Positions 35,523 to 46,900 of a DNA stretch of 64,000 bases are shown piece after piece (position 1 is the first letter of the stretch; the number at the start of each line of letters is the position of its first letter). The notes below the pieces were generated by a model. That model did no database searches. It was not told the DNA's origin and saw nothing but the letters and a program-made list of their open reading frames with translations. Source of the stretch: Nonomuraea cavernae (GTDB taxonomy: Bacteria > Actinomycetota > Actinomycetes > Streptosporangiales > Streptosporangiaceae); the NCBI RefSeq assembly GCF_014646355.1, contig NZ_BMNH01000008.1, forward strand, positions 49,280 through 113,279, in the 5' to 3' direction. The position numbers and the translations under genes were made by a program.

Positions 35523-35873
35523 CTAGGCCCCCGGTGGCAGCTCGTATCGGATCAGCGCCCTGACCATCCGCATCTCGGAGCGGAGGCGGTGAACCTCCTC
35601 ACGCAGCCGCAGCGCCTCGTTCTCGAGCTCGAGAATCCTCTTGATGCCGGCGAGGTTGATGCCCTCCTCCTGGGAGAGCCGCTGCACCTCGCGCAGCTGG
35701 AGGATGTCGCGGGTCGAGTAGAGGCGGCCGCGCCCCGCCGTACGGCCCGGGCAGACCAGCCCGAGCCGGTCGTACTGCCGCAGAGTCTGCGGATGCAGGC
35801 CCGACAGCTGGGCGGCCACCGAGATCACATAGACAGGAGTGTCGTCTGACAGGTCGAAATAGTTGGCGTCCAT
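35523..35873 (-). CDS. hspR: HspR heat-shock repressor
   Basis: A 116-residue MerR-family repressor. The winged HTH starts [20 protein letters not shown] and continues [19 protein letters not shown]; a C-terminal coiled coil follows. HspR binds HAIR sites with DnaK as co-repressor and shuts off its own operon. Two HAIR sequences are present upstream of dnaK (39561-39632). It lies 3 bp after dnaJ and 4 bp before clpB, so dnaJ, hspR and clpB are read together. Confidence 0.96.
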   Translation of the reverse strand: MDANYFDLSDDTPVYVISVAAQLSGLHPQTLRQYDRLGLVCPGRTAGRGRLYSTRDILQLREVQRLSQEEGINLAGIKRILELENEALRLREEVHRLRSEMRMVRALIRYELPPGA

Positions 35874-35876
35874 CGG

Positions 35877-37052
35877 CTACTCGCTTCTGGCTCGCAGAAT
35901 GAGATCGGCCCGCGGGTCGTCACCCGCGGTCGCGGTGTTGAACTCCGACAGGAGCTCACGCGACTTGTCGTCGAGCGTCTTGGGAACGACCACCTCGACA
36001 CTGGCGAGCAGGTCTCCCTTGGTGCCGTCCTTGTGGGCGACCCCCCTGCCACGCACCCTGAACGTACGGCCGTTGGGCGTGCCCGGCGGAATGCGCAGCG
36101 TGACCGGCATCCCCTTGAGGGTCGGCACCTTGATCTCGGCGCCGAGCGCCGCCTCGGTGAACGTCACCGGCACGACGATCGTGAGGTTGTCGCCCATCCG
36201 GCCGAACACCGCATGCGGCTTGACGTTGGTCTGGATGTAGAGGTCTCCGGCGGGACCGCCGTTCTCGCCCGGCGCGCCCTTGCCCTTGAGCTTGACCCGC
36301 TGGCCGTCGGCCACCCCGGCGGGAATGCGCGCCTGGATGGTGCGGGTGCTCTTGGCCCGGCCACTGCCCTCGCACACGGGGCAGGGGTCGTCGACGAGCA
36401 GCCCGCGGCCCTTGCAGTCGCGGCAGGGCTCGGAGAACGCGAAGTTGCCGAGGTTGCGGCTCGCCGCCCCGGTGCCCTCACAGGTCGGGCAGACCCGCGG
36501 GGTCGTGCCGGCCTTGGCTCCCGTGCCGGTGCACGCCGCGCAGGCGGCCGAGCTGGTCAGCCGGAGCGACACGGTGCTGCCCTCGACCGCCTCGGTGAAC
36601 GTCAGCGTGACCTCGGACTCGACGTCCTGGCCGCGACGCGGACGCGTCGTGCCGCTCGTACGCGTCGAGCCGCCGCGGTTGAACAGCCCGCCGAACAGGT
36701 CGCCGATGCGGTCTCCCGCACCGTGACCGCCCTGCGGGCCGGCCGTGCCGCCGAACAGGTCACCGAAGTCGAACGGGAACCCGCCACCGCCGGGACGCTG
36801 GCCACCGACACCCGACCCGAACAGCGTGCGCGCCTCGTCGTACTCCTTGCGGCGCTTGCTGTCGGACAGGATGTCGTAGGCCTCGGAGACCTCCTTGAAC
36901 TTGGTCTCCTTGGCCGAGTCGCCCTGATTGGTGTCCGGGTGATACTGCCTGGCCAGCTTCCGGTACGCCTTTTTGATCTCATCGGCGGTGGCGGACTTGG
37001 GCACACCAAGGACGGCGTAGTAATCCTTCTCCAGGTAGTCCTTGGTGCTCAT
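35877..37052 (-). CDS. dnaJ: DnaJ co-chaperone
   Basis: A 391-residue J-protein stimulating DnaK. The J domain has the HPD motif in RQYHPDTNQGD. A Gly/Phe/Arg linker follows, then four zinc motifs (CAACTGTG, CPTCEGTG, CRDCKGRG, CPVCEGSG) and the C-terminal substrate domains. Located between grpE and hspR in the operon. Confidence 0.97.
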   Translation of the reverse strand: MSTKDYLEKDYYAVLGVPKSATADEIKKAYRKLARQYHPDTNQGDSAKETKFKEVSEAYDILSDSKRRKEYDEARTLFGSGVGGQRPGGGGFPFDFGDLFGGTAGPQGGHGAGDRIGDLFGGLFNRGGSTRTSGTTRPRRGQDVESEVTLTFTEAVEGSTVSLRLTSSAACAACTGTGAKAGTTPRVCPTCEGTGAASRNLGNFAFSEPCRDCKGRGLLVDDPCPVCEGSGRAKSTRTIQARIPAGVADGQRVKLKGKGAPGENGGPAGDLYIQTNVKPHAVFGRMGDNLTIVVPVTFTEAALGAEIKVPTLKGMPVTLRIPPGTPNGRTFRVRGRGVAHKDGTKGDLLASVEVVVPKTLDDKSRELLSEFNTATAGDDPRADLILRARSE

Positions 37053-37074
37053 CTACAGGGCCCTTCGCTCTTCG

Positions 37075-39607
<2,533 letters not shown>

Positions 39608-39611
39608 ACGA

Positions 39612-39632
39612 CTTGAGCCTACTCGACTCAAG
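39612..39632 (-). promoter_or_regulatory. HAIR operator 2 (upstream of -35)
   Basis: CTTGAGC-N7-ACTCAAG (39612-39632). Together with operator 1 it brackets the promoter, with half-site centres 51 bp apart. Confidence 0.88.
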
Positions 39633-39670
39633 CTAACTGACGCGCCACGCATTCCCGGCCTCACGCACAC

Positions 39671-39723
39671 GAAACCCCCGGCGACCCCGGCACGGACGCC
39701 GTGCCGGGGTCGCCGGGGGTTTC
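39671..39723 (-). terminator. 25-bp perfect hairpin terminator
   Basis: A 25-bp perfect stem (39671-39695 with 39699-39723) and a 3-nt loop, 11 bp past the stop of the minus-strand lipoprotein gene, also usable by nothing on the other strand. Ends in TTTC on the minus strand. Confidence 0.8.
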
Positions 39724-39734
39724 GCCCGGTCAGC

Positions 39735-40205
39735 TCAGGATCTGCCGCCGTCCACGAGCTTGCGCGCGCCGAGCGGCTTCTTGAGCTTGACGGTCGTGGT
39801 CTTCTCGATCGCGATCATGATGCAGGAGACGTCCTTCGCCTGCGGCGCCGTCCCCTCGTACAGGGTGATCGTGACCCGCTTGCGGGTCTCCTTGACCTTC
39901 ACCCGGTCGAGCACGGTGCAGGGGGCCACACCCGACGTCCAGACCAGCTGGATCTGGCGGCCCTTCGAGACGCGTTTGGCCTTGGTCCAGGGAACCTTGC
40001 GGGTGTTGATCGCGTCGCCGATCGGCTTGACCGGCTCGGGGCCCTTGGGGACGGAGGTGGTGGGGGTCGTGGACACGGCCGAGGCCGACACCGGCGTGTC
40101 CGGAGCGGAGGCCGAGGTCCGCCCGTCGGACGACGCCGTGCCGCAGCCCGTCGCGAGCACCAGACACCCGGCCAGAAGAGTCGCTGTCATCGTGCGCATA
40201 CCCAT
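39735..40205 (-). CDS. lipoprotein of unknown function
   Basis: A 156-residue protein with a lipobox signal (MTATLLAGCLVLATGCGTAS, acylated Cys in ATGC) and a Thr/Ser/Pro-rich linker. The mature beta-rich part contains two Cys (APCTVLD and VSCIMIAI) that may pair; VKETRKRVTITLYEG is a typical strand. Starts at ATG 40205 or ATG 40199. Upstream is a 33-bp direct repeat. Confidence 0.72.
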   Translation of the reverse strand: MGMRTMTATLLAGCLVLATGCGTASSDGRTSASAPDTPVSASAVSTTPTTSVPKGPEPVKPIGDAINTRKVPWTKAKRVSKGRQIQLVWTSGVAPCTVLDRVKVKETRKRVTITLYEGTAPQAKDVSCIMIAIEKTTTVKLKKPLGARKLVDGGRS

Positions 40206-40216
40206 ACGACGGACGG

Positions 40217-40282
40217 GGCCGTCCACAGGTTCATCGGACACACCGAGCGGGCCGTCCACAGGTTCGTCCGACAGACCAGCGG
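40217..40282. repeat. 33-bp direct repeat upstream of the lipoprotein gene
   Basis: Two copies (40217-40249 and 40250-40282) of a 33-bp unit starting GGCCGTCCACAGGTTC. In the minus frame it would read as an 11-residue repeat, but it lies upstream of the start, so it is probably regulatory or neutral. Confidence 0.65.
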
Positions 40283-40300
40283 TCGCCGCCCCGGTGAAGT

Positions 40301-40313
40301 TAGGGTTGGACCC
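40301..40313 (+). promoter_or_regulatory. leaderless -10 element of the proline dehydrogenase gene
   Basis: TAGGGT at 40301-40306, 7 nt before GTG 40314. Confidence 0.5.
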
Positions 40314-41204
40314 GTGCTCCGTCAGGCCCTGCTGGCCGTCTCCAGAAGCGAGCGCGCCGAGCGCCTCGTGTCCACCTCGCCGCTGACCAAGGACGTGGTC
40401 AGGCGCTACGTCGCCGACGACGTCGGCGCGGTCGTGTCCGAGCTGACCCGCGGGGGCCTGCTCGTCTCGGTCGACCACCTGGGCGAGGAGGTGACCGACA
40501 GGGCGCAGGCGGAGGGCGCGGTCCACGCCTACCTCGACCTGCTCGGCCGGATACCCGAGGGCGCCGACGTGTCGGTCAAGCTGACCGCGCTGGGCCTGCG
40601 GCTGAGCGAGCAGACCGCGCTCGACAACGCGGCCACCATCTGCGAGCGGGCCGCCCTCCGGGGCATCACGGTCACACTCGACGCCGAGGAGCACGACACC
40701 ATCCCGGGGCTGCACTCCGTGCACGCGATGCTGCGCAAGGAGCACCCGGGCGTGGGCGTCGTGGTGCAGGCCTACCTGCCCGACGCGCACGAGCGCTGCG
40801 CGCGGCTCGCCGAGCTCGACGGCGCCCGGGTGCGCCTCTGCAAGGGCGCCTACACCGCGGCGGGGGCCTACACGTCCACGTCCGACATCGACCGCTCGTT
40901 CGTACGCTGCCTCAGGGAGCTGATGGCCGGCGCCGCCTACCCGATGGTCGCCACGCACGATCCGCGCCTGGTGGAGATCGCCTCGACGCTGGCCGCGCTC
41001 CACGGGCGCGACCCCTCGTCCTACGAGCACCAGATGCTCTACGGCGTACGTCCCGACGAGCAGCGACGGCTGGCGGCGCTGGGCTGCCGGATGCGGGTCT
41101 ACGTGCCCTACGGCTCCGACTGGTACCCCTACCTCATGCGCCGCCTCGCCGAACGGCCCCGCAACCTGGCCTTCTTCCTGCGGTCGCTGCTGGGCAGGCG
41201 TTGA
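40314..41204 (+). CDS. putB: proline dehydrogenase
   Basis: A 296-residue monofunctional proline dehydrogenase (FAD enzyme oxidising proline to pyrroline-5-carboxylate). Barrel motifs include VSVKLTALGLRLSEQ, TVTLDAEEHDTIPGLHS, VVVQAYLPDAHERC, VRLCKGAYTAAG, MVATHDPRLV and YGVRPDEQRRLAALGCRMRV, with YVPYGSDWYPYLMRRLAERP at the end. Gene symbol by family, not by proven orthology. Directly followed by proC, which acts in the opposite direction, so the two enzymes handle the same intermediate. Confidence 0.93.
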   Translation: MLRQALLAVSRSERAERLVSTSPLTKDVVRRYVADDVGAVVSELTRGGLLVSVDHLGEEVTDRAQAEGAVHAYLDLLGRIPEGADVSVKLTALGLRLSEQTALDNAATICERAALRGITVTLDAEEHDTIPGLHSVHAMLRKEHPGVGVVVQAYLPDAHERCARLAELDGARVRLCKGAYTAAGAYTSTSDIDRSFVRCLRELMAGAAYPMVATHDPRLVEIASTLAALHGRDPSSYEHQMLYGVRPDEQRRLAALGCRMRVYVPYGSDWYPYLMRRLAERPRNLAFFLRSLLGRR

Positions 41205-41212
41205 GCGGTCGG

Positions 41213-41224
41213 TAGGCTGCTGGC
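41213..41224 (+). promoter_or_regulatory. leaderless -10 element of proC
   Basis: TAGGCT at 41213-41218 is 6 nt upstream of GTG 41225, so proC has its own promoter although it follows the proline dehydrogenase gene by 20 bp. Confidence 0.5.
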
Positions 41225-42019
41225 GTGATTGCGATTCTGGGCACCGGCAAGATGGGTGAGGCCCTGCTGTCCGGGCTGCTGCGCGCCGGGCTCGCGCCGG
41301 GCGACGTCCTGGCCACCACCCGCAGGCCCGAGCGGGCGCAGGCGCTTCGCGAGTCCTACGGCGTGCGCACCGTCACCAACGCCGAGGCCGCCAAGGCCGC
41401 CGACACGCTGATCCTGGCCGTCAAGCCGCAGGACATGGCGACGCTGCTGGCCGAGATCGCCCCCTACGTGCCCGCCGACCGCCTGGTGATCACCGCCGCG
41501 GCCGGCATCACCACGTCCTTCGTCGAGCAGCGGCTCGGTGTCGAGGTGCCCGTGGTCAGGGTCATGTCCAACACGCCGATCCGCTTCGACGAGGCGATGA
41601 GCGTCATCTCGGCGGGCGCCCACGCGGACGAGGAGCACCTCAGGCACACCGAGGACCTGCTCAAGCCGGTCGGCAAGGTGCTGCGCATCCCCGAGTCGCA
41701 GCAGGACGCCGCCACCGCCCTGTCGGGCAGCGGCCCCGCCTACTTCTTCTACCTGGTCGAGGCCATGGTCGACGCGGGCATCCTGCTCGGCATGCCGCGA
41801 GCCGCCGCGCTCGACATGGTCACCCAGTCCATCGTGGGCGCGGCCGTGATGCTGCGCGACTCGGGCGAGCACCCGGTGATCCTGCGCGAGGCCGTCACCT
41901 CGCCCGGCGGCACCACGATCGCGGCCATCGCCGAGCTCGAACGGCACAGTGTGCGCGCCGCCTTCCTGGCCGCCATCGAGGCCGCCCGCGACCGGGGCCG
42001 CGAGCTCGCCTCCGGCTGA
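41225..42019 (+). CDS. proC: pyrroline-5-carboxylate reductase
   Basis: Last step of proline synthesis, reducing pyrroline-5-carboxylate with NAD(P)H. The 264-residue protein starts VIAILGTGKMGEALLSGLLR with the dinucleotide loop GTGKMG, then AVKPQDM, MSNTPIRFDEAM, ALSGSGPAYFFYLVEAMVD and REAVTSPGGTTIAAIAEL. The GTG start and a TAGGCT -10 suggest leaderless translation. In mycobacteria proC (Rv0500) is also close to the bdtA/bS22/epimerase group seen further on. Confidence 0.96.
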   Translation: MIAILGTGKMGEALLSGLLRAGLAPGDVLATTRRPERAQALRESYGVRTVTNAEAAKAADTLILAVKPQDMATLLAEIAPYVPADRLVITAAAGITTSFVEQRLGVEVPVVRVMSNTPIRFDEAMSVISAGAHADEEHLRHTEDLLKPVGKVLRIPESQQDAATALSGSGPAYFFYLVEAMVDAGILLGMPRAAALDMVTQSIVGAAVMLRDSGEHPVILREAVTSPGGTTIAAIAELERHSVRAAFLAAIEAARDRGRELASG

Positions 42020-42103
42020 CCCCCGAAAGGGCCGGCAGCACCCGCGCGCAGGGGGGACGGCTCGATCCCGTCATCGCCCTGCGCACCGGGTGACGGCCCA
42101 TCG

Positions 42104-42844
42104 TCACGCGTCCCGCCGCCGCATGAGGACGGCCGCCGCGACCAGGGTGACCGCGATCCAGGCCAGGTAGACGCCGAACCCGCTCCACGGGCCCAGCGGA
42201 TTGCTCTCCACCGGCATCGCGATCTGCAGCCCGGCGTTGGAGGTGAAGTGGTTGTGCACGGCCGTGCCCCACTCGCCGGGCAGGACGTTGGTCAGCTGCG
42301 GCAGCACGAGGATGAGGGCGATGGCCGCCACGATCGCGCCGGGCGTGTGCCGTACGAGTGCGCCGAGCGCCAGCCCGAACAGGCCGGACGCCGTCAGGTA
42401 GAGGCCGGTGCCGGCGACCGTCCGCAACGTGCCCGGCTCGCCGAGCGCGGGCCCGTCGAGGATCGCCTGCGCGATGAGGAAGGTGGCGACCGAGGAGGCC
42501 AGGCAAGCCACCAGCGCCACCACGGTGAAGACGATGATCTTGCCGGACAGCAGCCGCAGCCGCCTGGGCACGGCCATCAGCGAGGTGCGGATGGCGCCGG
42601 TCCGATACTCGCTGGAGACGACCAGCACGCCCAGCGTGGCGATGGCCAGCGAGGCGAACGTCACCCCGGCCATGCTGACCCGCGTGGCCTCCGCGTCGTT
42701 CACCGGCCCGTCGGCGGAGCCGGCCACCGCGAGCGCCAGCAGGACACCGATGGCCAGCATCAGCAGCGCCGTGCTCGCCAGGGTCCAGACGGTGGAGCGG
42801 ACCGAGCGCATCTTGGTCCACTCGGAGGCGAGGATCTCCATCAT
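42104..42844 (-). CDS. ABC-2 type permease
   Basis: A 246-residue permease with about six hydrophobic segments, starting MMEILASEWTKMRSVRSTVW (typical of ABC-2 permeases). Its ATG overlaps the stop of the ATPase gene (ATGA), so the two form one transporter, likely an exporter. Substrate unknown. The adjacent two-component system suggests inducible export, perhaps of an antibiotic or lipid. Confidence 0.88.
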   Translation of the reverse strand: MMEILASEWTKMRSVRSTVWTLASTALLMLAIGVLLALAVAGSADGPVNDAEATRVSMAGVTFASLAIATLGVLVVSSEYRTGAIRTSLMAVPRRLRLLSGKIIVFTVVALVACLASSVATFLIAQAILDGPALGEPGTLRTVAGTGLYLTASGLFGLALGALVRHTPGAIVAAIALILVLPQLTNVLPGEWGTAVHNHFTSNAGLQIAMPVESNPLGPWSGFGVYLAWIAVTLVAAAVLMRRRDA

Positions 42845-43731
42845 GACGAGAACTCCAGACTGTCCTTGGTGAGCTCCATGTAGGCGGCTTCGAGCGAGGG
42901 CTGGACGAAGGTCAGCTCCTCCAGCGGCAGCCCCGCCCGCGCGGTGATCGTGCCGATCTCCAGGGGGGTCATCCCGGTCACGCGCAGGTGCCCGTCGTGC
43001 GGCTCCCCGATCTCGATCAGCTTCGCCACCTCGTCCAGGCGGGGCGAGCGCACCCGTACGTAGCCCTGCGAGCTGCGCCCGATGAACTCCGCCACGCCGG
43101 TGTCGGCGATCAGCCTGCCGCGGCCGATCACCACCAGGTGGTCGGCGGTCTGCGCCATCTCGCTCATCAGGTGACTGGAGACGAAGACAGTGCGGCCCTC
43201 GGCGGCCAGCTCGCGCATGAGCGTGCGGATCCACAGGATGCCCTCGGGGTCGAGCCCGTTGACCGGCTCGTCGAAGAGCAGGATCTCCGGGTCGCCGAGC
43301 AGCGCGGCGGCGATCCCGAGGCGCTGCGACATGCCGAGCGAGAAGCCGCCGATCCGCCGTCTCGCCACCTCGCTCAGCCCGACCAGCGCCAGCACCTCCT
43401 CGACCCGGCTCGCGGGGATGCCGTTGCTCTGGGCGATGGCCAGCAGGTGGTTGCGGGCGCTCCGGCCGCCGTGCACGGCCCTGGCGTCCAGCAGCGCGCC
43501 GACCTTGCGCAACGGGTGTCGCAGCTCCTGGTACGGCAGCCCGTCGACGAGCACCGAGCCGTCCGAGGGCCGGTCGAGGCCGAGGATCATGCGCATGGTG
43601 GTGGACTTGCCGGCGCCGTTGGGTCCGAGGAACCCGGTCACCTGGCCGGGTTGGACGTCGAAGGACAGGTCCGACACGGCGACGGTCCGCCCGTAGCGTT
43701 TGGTCAGGCTCGTTGCCCGGATCGTGGTCAT
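42841..43731 (-). CDS. ABC transporter ATPase (drug-export type)
   Basis: A 296-residue ATPase with Walker A GPNGAGKSTT, signature FSLGMSQRLGIAAALLG, Walker B EILLFDEPVNGLDPEG and switch His in VFVSSHLMSEMAQTAD. The C-terminal 80 residues are the extra domain typical of DrrA/CcmA-like export ATPases. It overlaps the permease gene by 4 nt. The upstream 80 bp hold the palindrome GGACCTTGGTCC, where the neighbouring response regulator may bind. Confidence 0.92.
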   Translation of the reverse strand: MTTIRATSLTKRYGRTVAVSDLSFDVQPGQVTGFLGPNGAGKSTTMRMILGLDRPSDGSVLVDGLPYQELRHPLRKVGALLDARAVHGGRSARNHLLAIAQSNGIPASRVEEVLALVGLSEVARRRIGGFSLGMSQRLGIAAALLGDPEILLFDEPVNGLDPEGILWIRTLMRELAAEGRTVFVSSHLMSEMAQTADHLVVIGRGRLIADTGVAEFIGRSSQGYVRVRSPRLDEVAKLIEIGEPHDGHLRVTGMTPLEIGTITARAGLPLEELTFVQPSLEAAYMELTKDSLEFSS

Positions 43732-43800
43732 GACTCCAGCGTGACCGAGGTGGCCGCCGATCTCGTCGTGCCGGAGAACCGTTCCGGCGGCGTGTCCCTG

Positions 43801-43812
43801 GGACCTTGGTCC
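43801..43812. promoter_or_regulatory. palindrome GGACCTTGGTCC upstream of the ABC operon
   Basis: GGACC-TT-GGTCC at the response-regulator stop codon, about 75 bp upstream of the ATPase start. It is similar to GTCCTAGGAC near the first two-component system. Confidence 0.45.
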
Positions 43813-44480
43813 TACTCTCCAGGAGTGATCAGGCCCGCCTCGTAGGCGACGATCACGGCCTGTGCCCGGTCCCTCACGTCGATCTTGGCGAACAGGTTGG
43901 TCACGTGGTTCTTAACGGTGGACGACGACACGCCCAGTTCGCCGGCGATCTCGCCGTTGGACCTGCCGCGGGCGATCAGCTCCAGGATCTCCCGCTCGCG
44001 CTCGGTCAGCGCGGCCAGCCCGGCCGGGGGCGTGGGGGGCGACGACCGGCGCTGCCGCGAGGCGCGGACGAACGTGCCGATCAGGCGGGTGAGCAGGCGG
44101 GGCGCGACGGCCGACTCGCCCCGGTGCACCACCCGGACGCCCTCGACCAGCTCCTCCGGCGAGATGTCCTTGGGCAGGAACCCGCCGGCTCCGGCCCGGA
44201 GCGCCGCGACCACGTTCTCGTCCAGGTCGAACGTGCTCAGCGCCAGCACCCGGACGGCGGGCAGCTCGGCGGTGATCAGCTCGGTCGCCCGCACTCCGTC
44301 GAGGCCGGGCATATGCAGGTCCATCACCACCACGTCGGGTCGCAGCCGTCTGCTCAGCTCGACCGCCTCGGCGCCGTCGCCGGCCTCGCCGACCACGCTC
44401 AGGTCAGGCTGGGCGTCGAGCATCAGCCTGAACCCCATACGCACCAGCGCGTGGTCGTCCACCAGCAGAACCGTGATCAT
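43812..44480 (-). CDS. NarL/FixJ-family response regulator
   Basis: A 222-residue regulator: MITVLLVDDHALVRMGFRLM, phospho-acceptor Asp in VVVMDLHMPG, Lys in GFLPKDISPEEL, HTH LTEREREILELIARGRSNGE and SSTVKNHVTNLFAKI. The ATG overlaps the kinase stop (ATGA). Probably controls the ABC exporter encoded just downstream. Confidence 0.92.
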   Translation of the reverse strand: MITVLLVDDHALVRMGFRLMLDAQPDLSVVGEAGDGAEAVELSRRLRPDVVVMDLHMPGLDGVRATELITAELPAVRVLALSTFDLDENVVAALRAGAGGFLPKDISPEELVEGVRVVHRGESAVAPRLLTRLIGTFVRASRQRRSSPPTPPAGLAALTEREREILELIARGRSNGEIAGELGVSSSTVKNHVTNLFAKIDVRDRAQAVIVAYEAGLITPGE

Positions 44481-45607
44481 GACTGCTCCAGAGGGATGAG
44501 GGCGTGCACCCGGAAGCCGCCGCCGGGACGCGGCCCCGTCCGCAACTCTCCGCCGCACAGCGCCACCCGCTCGGCCATGCCGCTGAGCCCGAACCCCGGC
44601 GCGCCGCCCGGCGGCACCGCGACCCCGTCGTCGACCACCTCGACCTCGACCGCCGCCTCCTGGTAGGTCAGCAGGACACTGGCCCGCGCGCCCGAGGCGT
44701 GCCTGCGGGTGTTGGTCAGCGCCTCCTGGACGATGCGGTAGACGGCGTGGTCGACGGCCGTGGGCAGGGGGGCGACCTCGCCGGTCACGGTCAGGCTGGT
44801 GGGCAGCCCGGCCGTCATGGCCTCCTTGACCAGTGCCGACAGCCGGGCGGCGCCGACCCCGGTCGCGGCGTCGGCGTGGTCGCCGTCGTCGGCCCTGAGC
44901 ACGTGCAGCAGCTGCCGCATCTCGGCCAGCGCCTGGCGGGCCGTCCCCTCGGCGCCGGTCAGGGCCTCGCGGGTGACCTCGTGACCCGGCGGGAGCGTGG
45001 CCCGGGCGCCGCCGACCAGGGCGTTGATCACGCTGAGGTGGTGGGCCACGACGTCGTGCAGTTCCCTGGCGATGCGCCGCCGCTCGGCGCGGACCGCGTT
45101 GTCGGCCGTCTCCCGCCGCTCCCGTTCCCTGAGCTCGGCACGGACCCTGACGAACTGCCCCAGGCCGACGAACACCAGGACGTAGACCACGGCCGGCACC
45201 ACCGCTCCCGGCCCCGGGGCGGTCAGCTGGGACGCCGCGCCGTACGCCAGGGCGGCGACCCCAGCGGTGAGCGCCGCCTGCCGGCCCGGGGTGAAGCGGC
45301 CCACGCTGTAGAGGGCGATCGCCCCGGGCAGGCTGTTGGACGTGACGACGCCGAAGCCGATGCCGAGGATGTCGAGCGTGATGACGACGGCCGCGACGTG
45401 GACCGGCCTGCTCCGCCGTAGGAGCAGGGGGAGCGAGGTGATCATGAAGAGCGCCGCGCCCATGGCGATGTCCAGGTGATCCTGGAGCAGCACCGAGATC
45501 ATCCCGGCGCACGCGCCGCCGGCCAGCACGACGACCAGCGCGGTGTCGAAGACGCGGGGGCGCATGAGGAAACGCCATGCGGCCGTGACCCGACGCACCA
45601 AGCGCAT
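44477..45607 (-). CDS. membrane histidine kinase (HisKA_3, DesK-like)
   Basis: A 376-residue kinase. The first 160 residues hold about five or six membrane helices. The phospho-acceptor motif is ERRRIARELHDVVAHHLSV, and the ATPase motif is RIVQEALTNTRRHA and VVDDGVAVP, then GFGLSGMAERV. The DesK-like architecture senses the membrane or a ligand in it. Overlaps its regulator gene by 4 nt, and the ABC exporter follows. Confidence 0.92.
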   Translation of the reverse strand: MRLVRRVTAAWRFLMRPRVFDTALVVVLAGGACAGMISVLLQDHLDIAMGAALFMITSLPLLLRRSRPVHVAAVVITLDILGIGFGVVTSNSLPGAIALYSVGRFTPGRQAALTAGVAALAYGAASQLTAPGPGAVVPAVVYVLVFVGLGQFVRVRAELRERERRETADNAVRAERRRIARELHDVVAHHLSVINALVGGARATLPPGHEVTREALTGAEGTARQALAEMRQLLHVLRADDGDHADAATGVGAARLSALVKEAMTAGLPTSLTVTGEVAPLPTAVDHAVYRIVQEALTNTRRHASGARASVLLTYQEAAVEVEVVDDGVAVPPGGAPGFGLSGMAERVALCGGELRTGPRPGGGFRVHALIPLEQS

Positions 45608-45725
45608 GAGCCGACCCTACGCGGAAAAGCGGCCGGATTTCGCTGAGGTTACCGGCCTTCCCGTGTGGACGGCGGCAGTTGACGCTGCGGTAACGTCGCC
45701 CTGTGGGCGAGTGACGGGAGCACGC

Positions 45726-46889
45726 ATGAGTCGGACGGCACGGGTCATCTGGGACGATGCCCTGACCGCGTACAACTTCGGGCCCAGCCATCCGCTCGCT
45801 CCCGTCAGGGTGGAGCTGACGATGGCGCTGGCGCGCGAGCTGGGCGTCCTCGACAAGGTCGAGCTGGCCGGCTGCGTGCCCGCGAGCGACGACGAGCTGG
45901 CCATGGTGCACAAGCGCGGCTACATCGAGGCGGTCAAGGGGGTCTCCGCGACGGGCGCTCCCGACCTGTCGGCAGGGCTCGGCACCACCGACAACCCGGC
46001 GTTCGCCGGGGTGCACGAGGTGTCCGCGTTGATCGCCGGCGCCTCGCTGGCCGCCGCCCGCGCGGTGTGGGAGGGCACGGCCGAGCACGCGGTCAACGTG
46101 GCCGGCGGCCTGCACCACGCGATGCCGTCCACGGCCAGTGGCTTCTGCGTCTACAACGATCCGGCGCTGGCCATCGCCTGGCTGCTCGCCCAGGGCGTGA
46201 GCCGAGTCGCCTACGTCGACGTCGACGTGCACCACGGCGACGGCGTGCAGGCGATGTTCTACGACGACCCGCGGGTGCTGACGATCAGCCTGCACGAGAG
46301 CCCGCGCACGCTGTTCCCCGGCACCGGGTTCCCGTCGGAGACCGGCGCCGACGGCTCGGCGGTCAACGTGGCGCTCCCGGCGGGCTGCGGCGACACGGGC
46401 TGGCTGCGGGCCTTCGACGCGGTGGTGCCGCCGCTGCTACGTGAGTTCCGGCCGGAGATCCTGGTGACCCAGCACGGCTGCGACAGCCACGCGCTCGACC
46501 CGCTGGCCAACCTGATGCTCAGCCTCGACGCCCAGCGCGCGTCCTACGCCGCGCTGCACCGGCTGGCCCACGAGACGGCGGGCGGGCGCTGGATCGTGAC
46601 CGGCGGCGGTGGTTACGAGCTCGTCCAGGTGGTGCCGCGGGCCTGGACCCACCTGATCGCCGAGGTCGCCGGACATCCTCTCGACCCGGCCACGCCGACC
46701 GGCCAGGCCTGGCGGACCATGGCCAGGGAACGTACGGGCGAGTTGCCGCCGCTGACGATGACCGATGGCCGCAGTCCGGAATTTCGTGACCTTTCCCATG
46801 GTTATGACCCTGCGGACCCCATAGACCGTGCGATCATGGCGACCCGGAACGCGGTCTTCCCGTTGCACGGCCTCGACCCGATGCCCTAG
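45726..46889 (+). CDS. acuC: AcuC-like acetoin utilisation / class I histone-deacetylase fold protein
   Basis: A 387-residue zinc deacetylase. Signature sequences: GGLHHAMPSTASGFCVYNDP, YVDVDVHHGDGVQAMFYD, QHGCDSHALDPLANL and TGGGGYELVQVVPRAW. The Zn ligands are in DVDVHHGD and CDSHALD. Bacillus AcuC deacetylates acetyl-CoA synthetase; the same role is likely here. ATG 45726 has GGGAG six nt upstream; longer readings into 45543 would overlap the kinase promoter. The putative phosphatase gene follows by 11 bp, as in other actinomycetes. Confidence 0.93.
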   Translation: MSRTARVIWDDALTAYNFGPSHPLAPVRVELTMALARELGVLDKVELAGCVPASDDELAMVHKRGYIEAVKGVSATGAPDLSAGLGTTDNPAFAGVHEVSALIAGASLAAARAVWEGTAEHAVNVAGGLHHAMPSTASGFCVYNDPALAIAWLLAQGVSRVAYVDVDVHHGDGVQAMFYDDPRVLTISLHESPRTLFPGTGFPSETGADGSAVNVALPAGCGDTGWLRAFDAVVPPLLREFRPEILVTQHGCDSHALDPLANLMLSLDAQRASYAALHRLAHETAGGRWIVTGGGGYELVQVVPRAWTHLIAEVAGHPLDPATPTGQAWRTMARERTGELPPLTMTDGRSPEFRDLSHGYDPADPIDRAIMATRNAVFPLHGLDPMP

Positions 46890-46900
46890 CGAGGAAAGCT

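Noticed and set aside
43812..46295. 827-residue minus-strand ORF
   Set aside because: Only its last 222 codons are a real response regulator; the rest is the shadow of the kinase and acuC genes.
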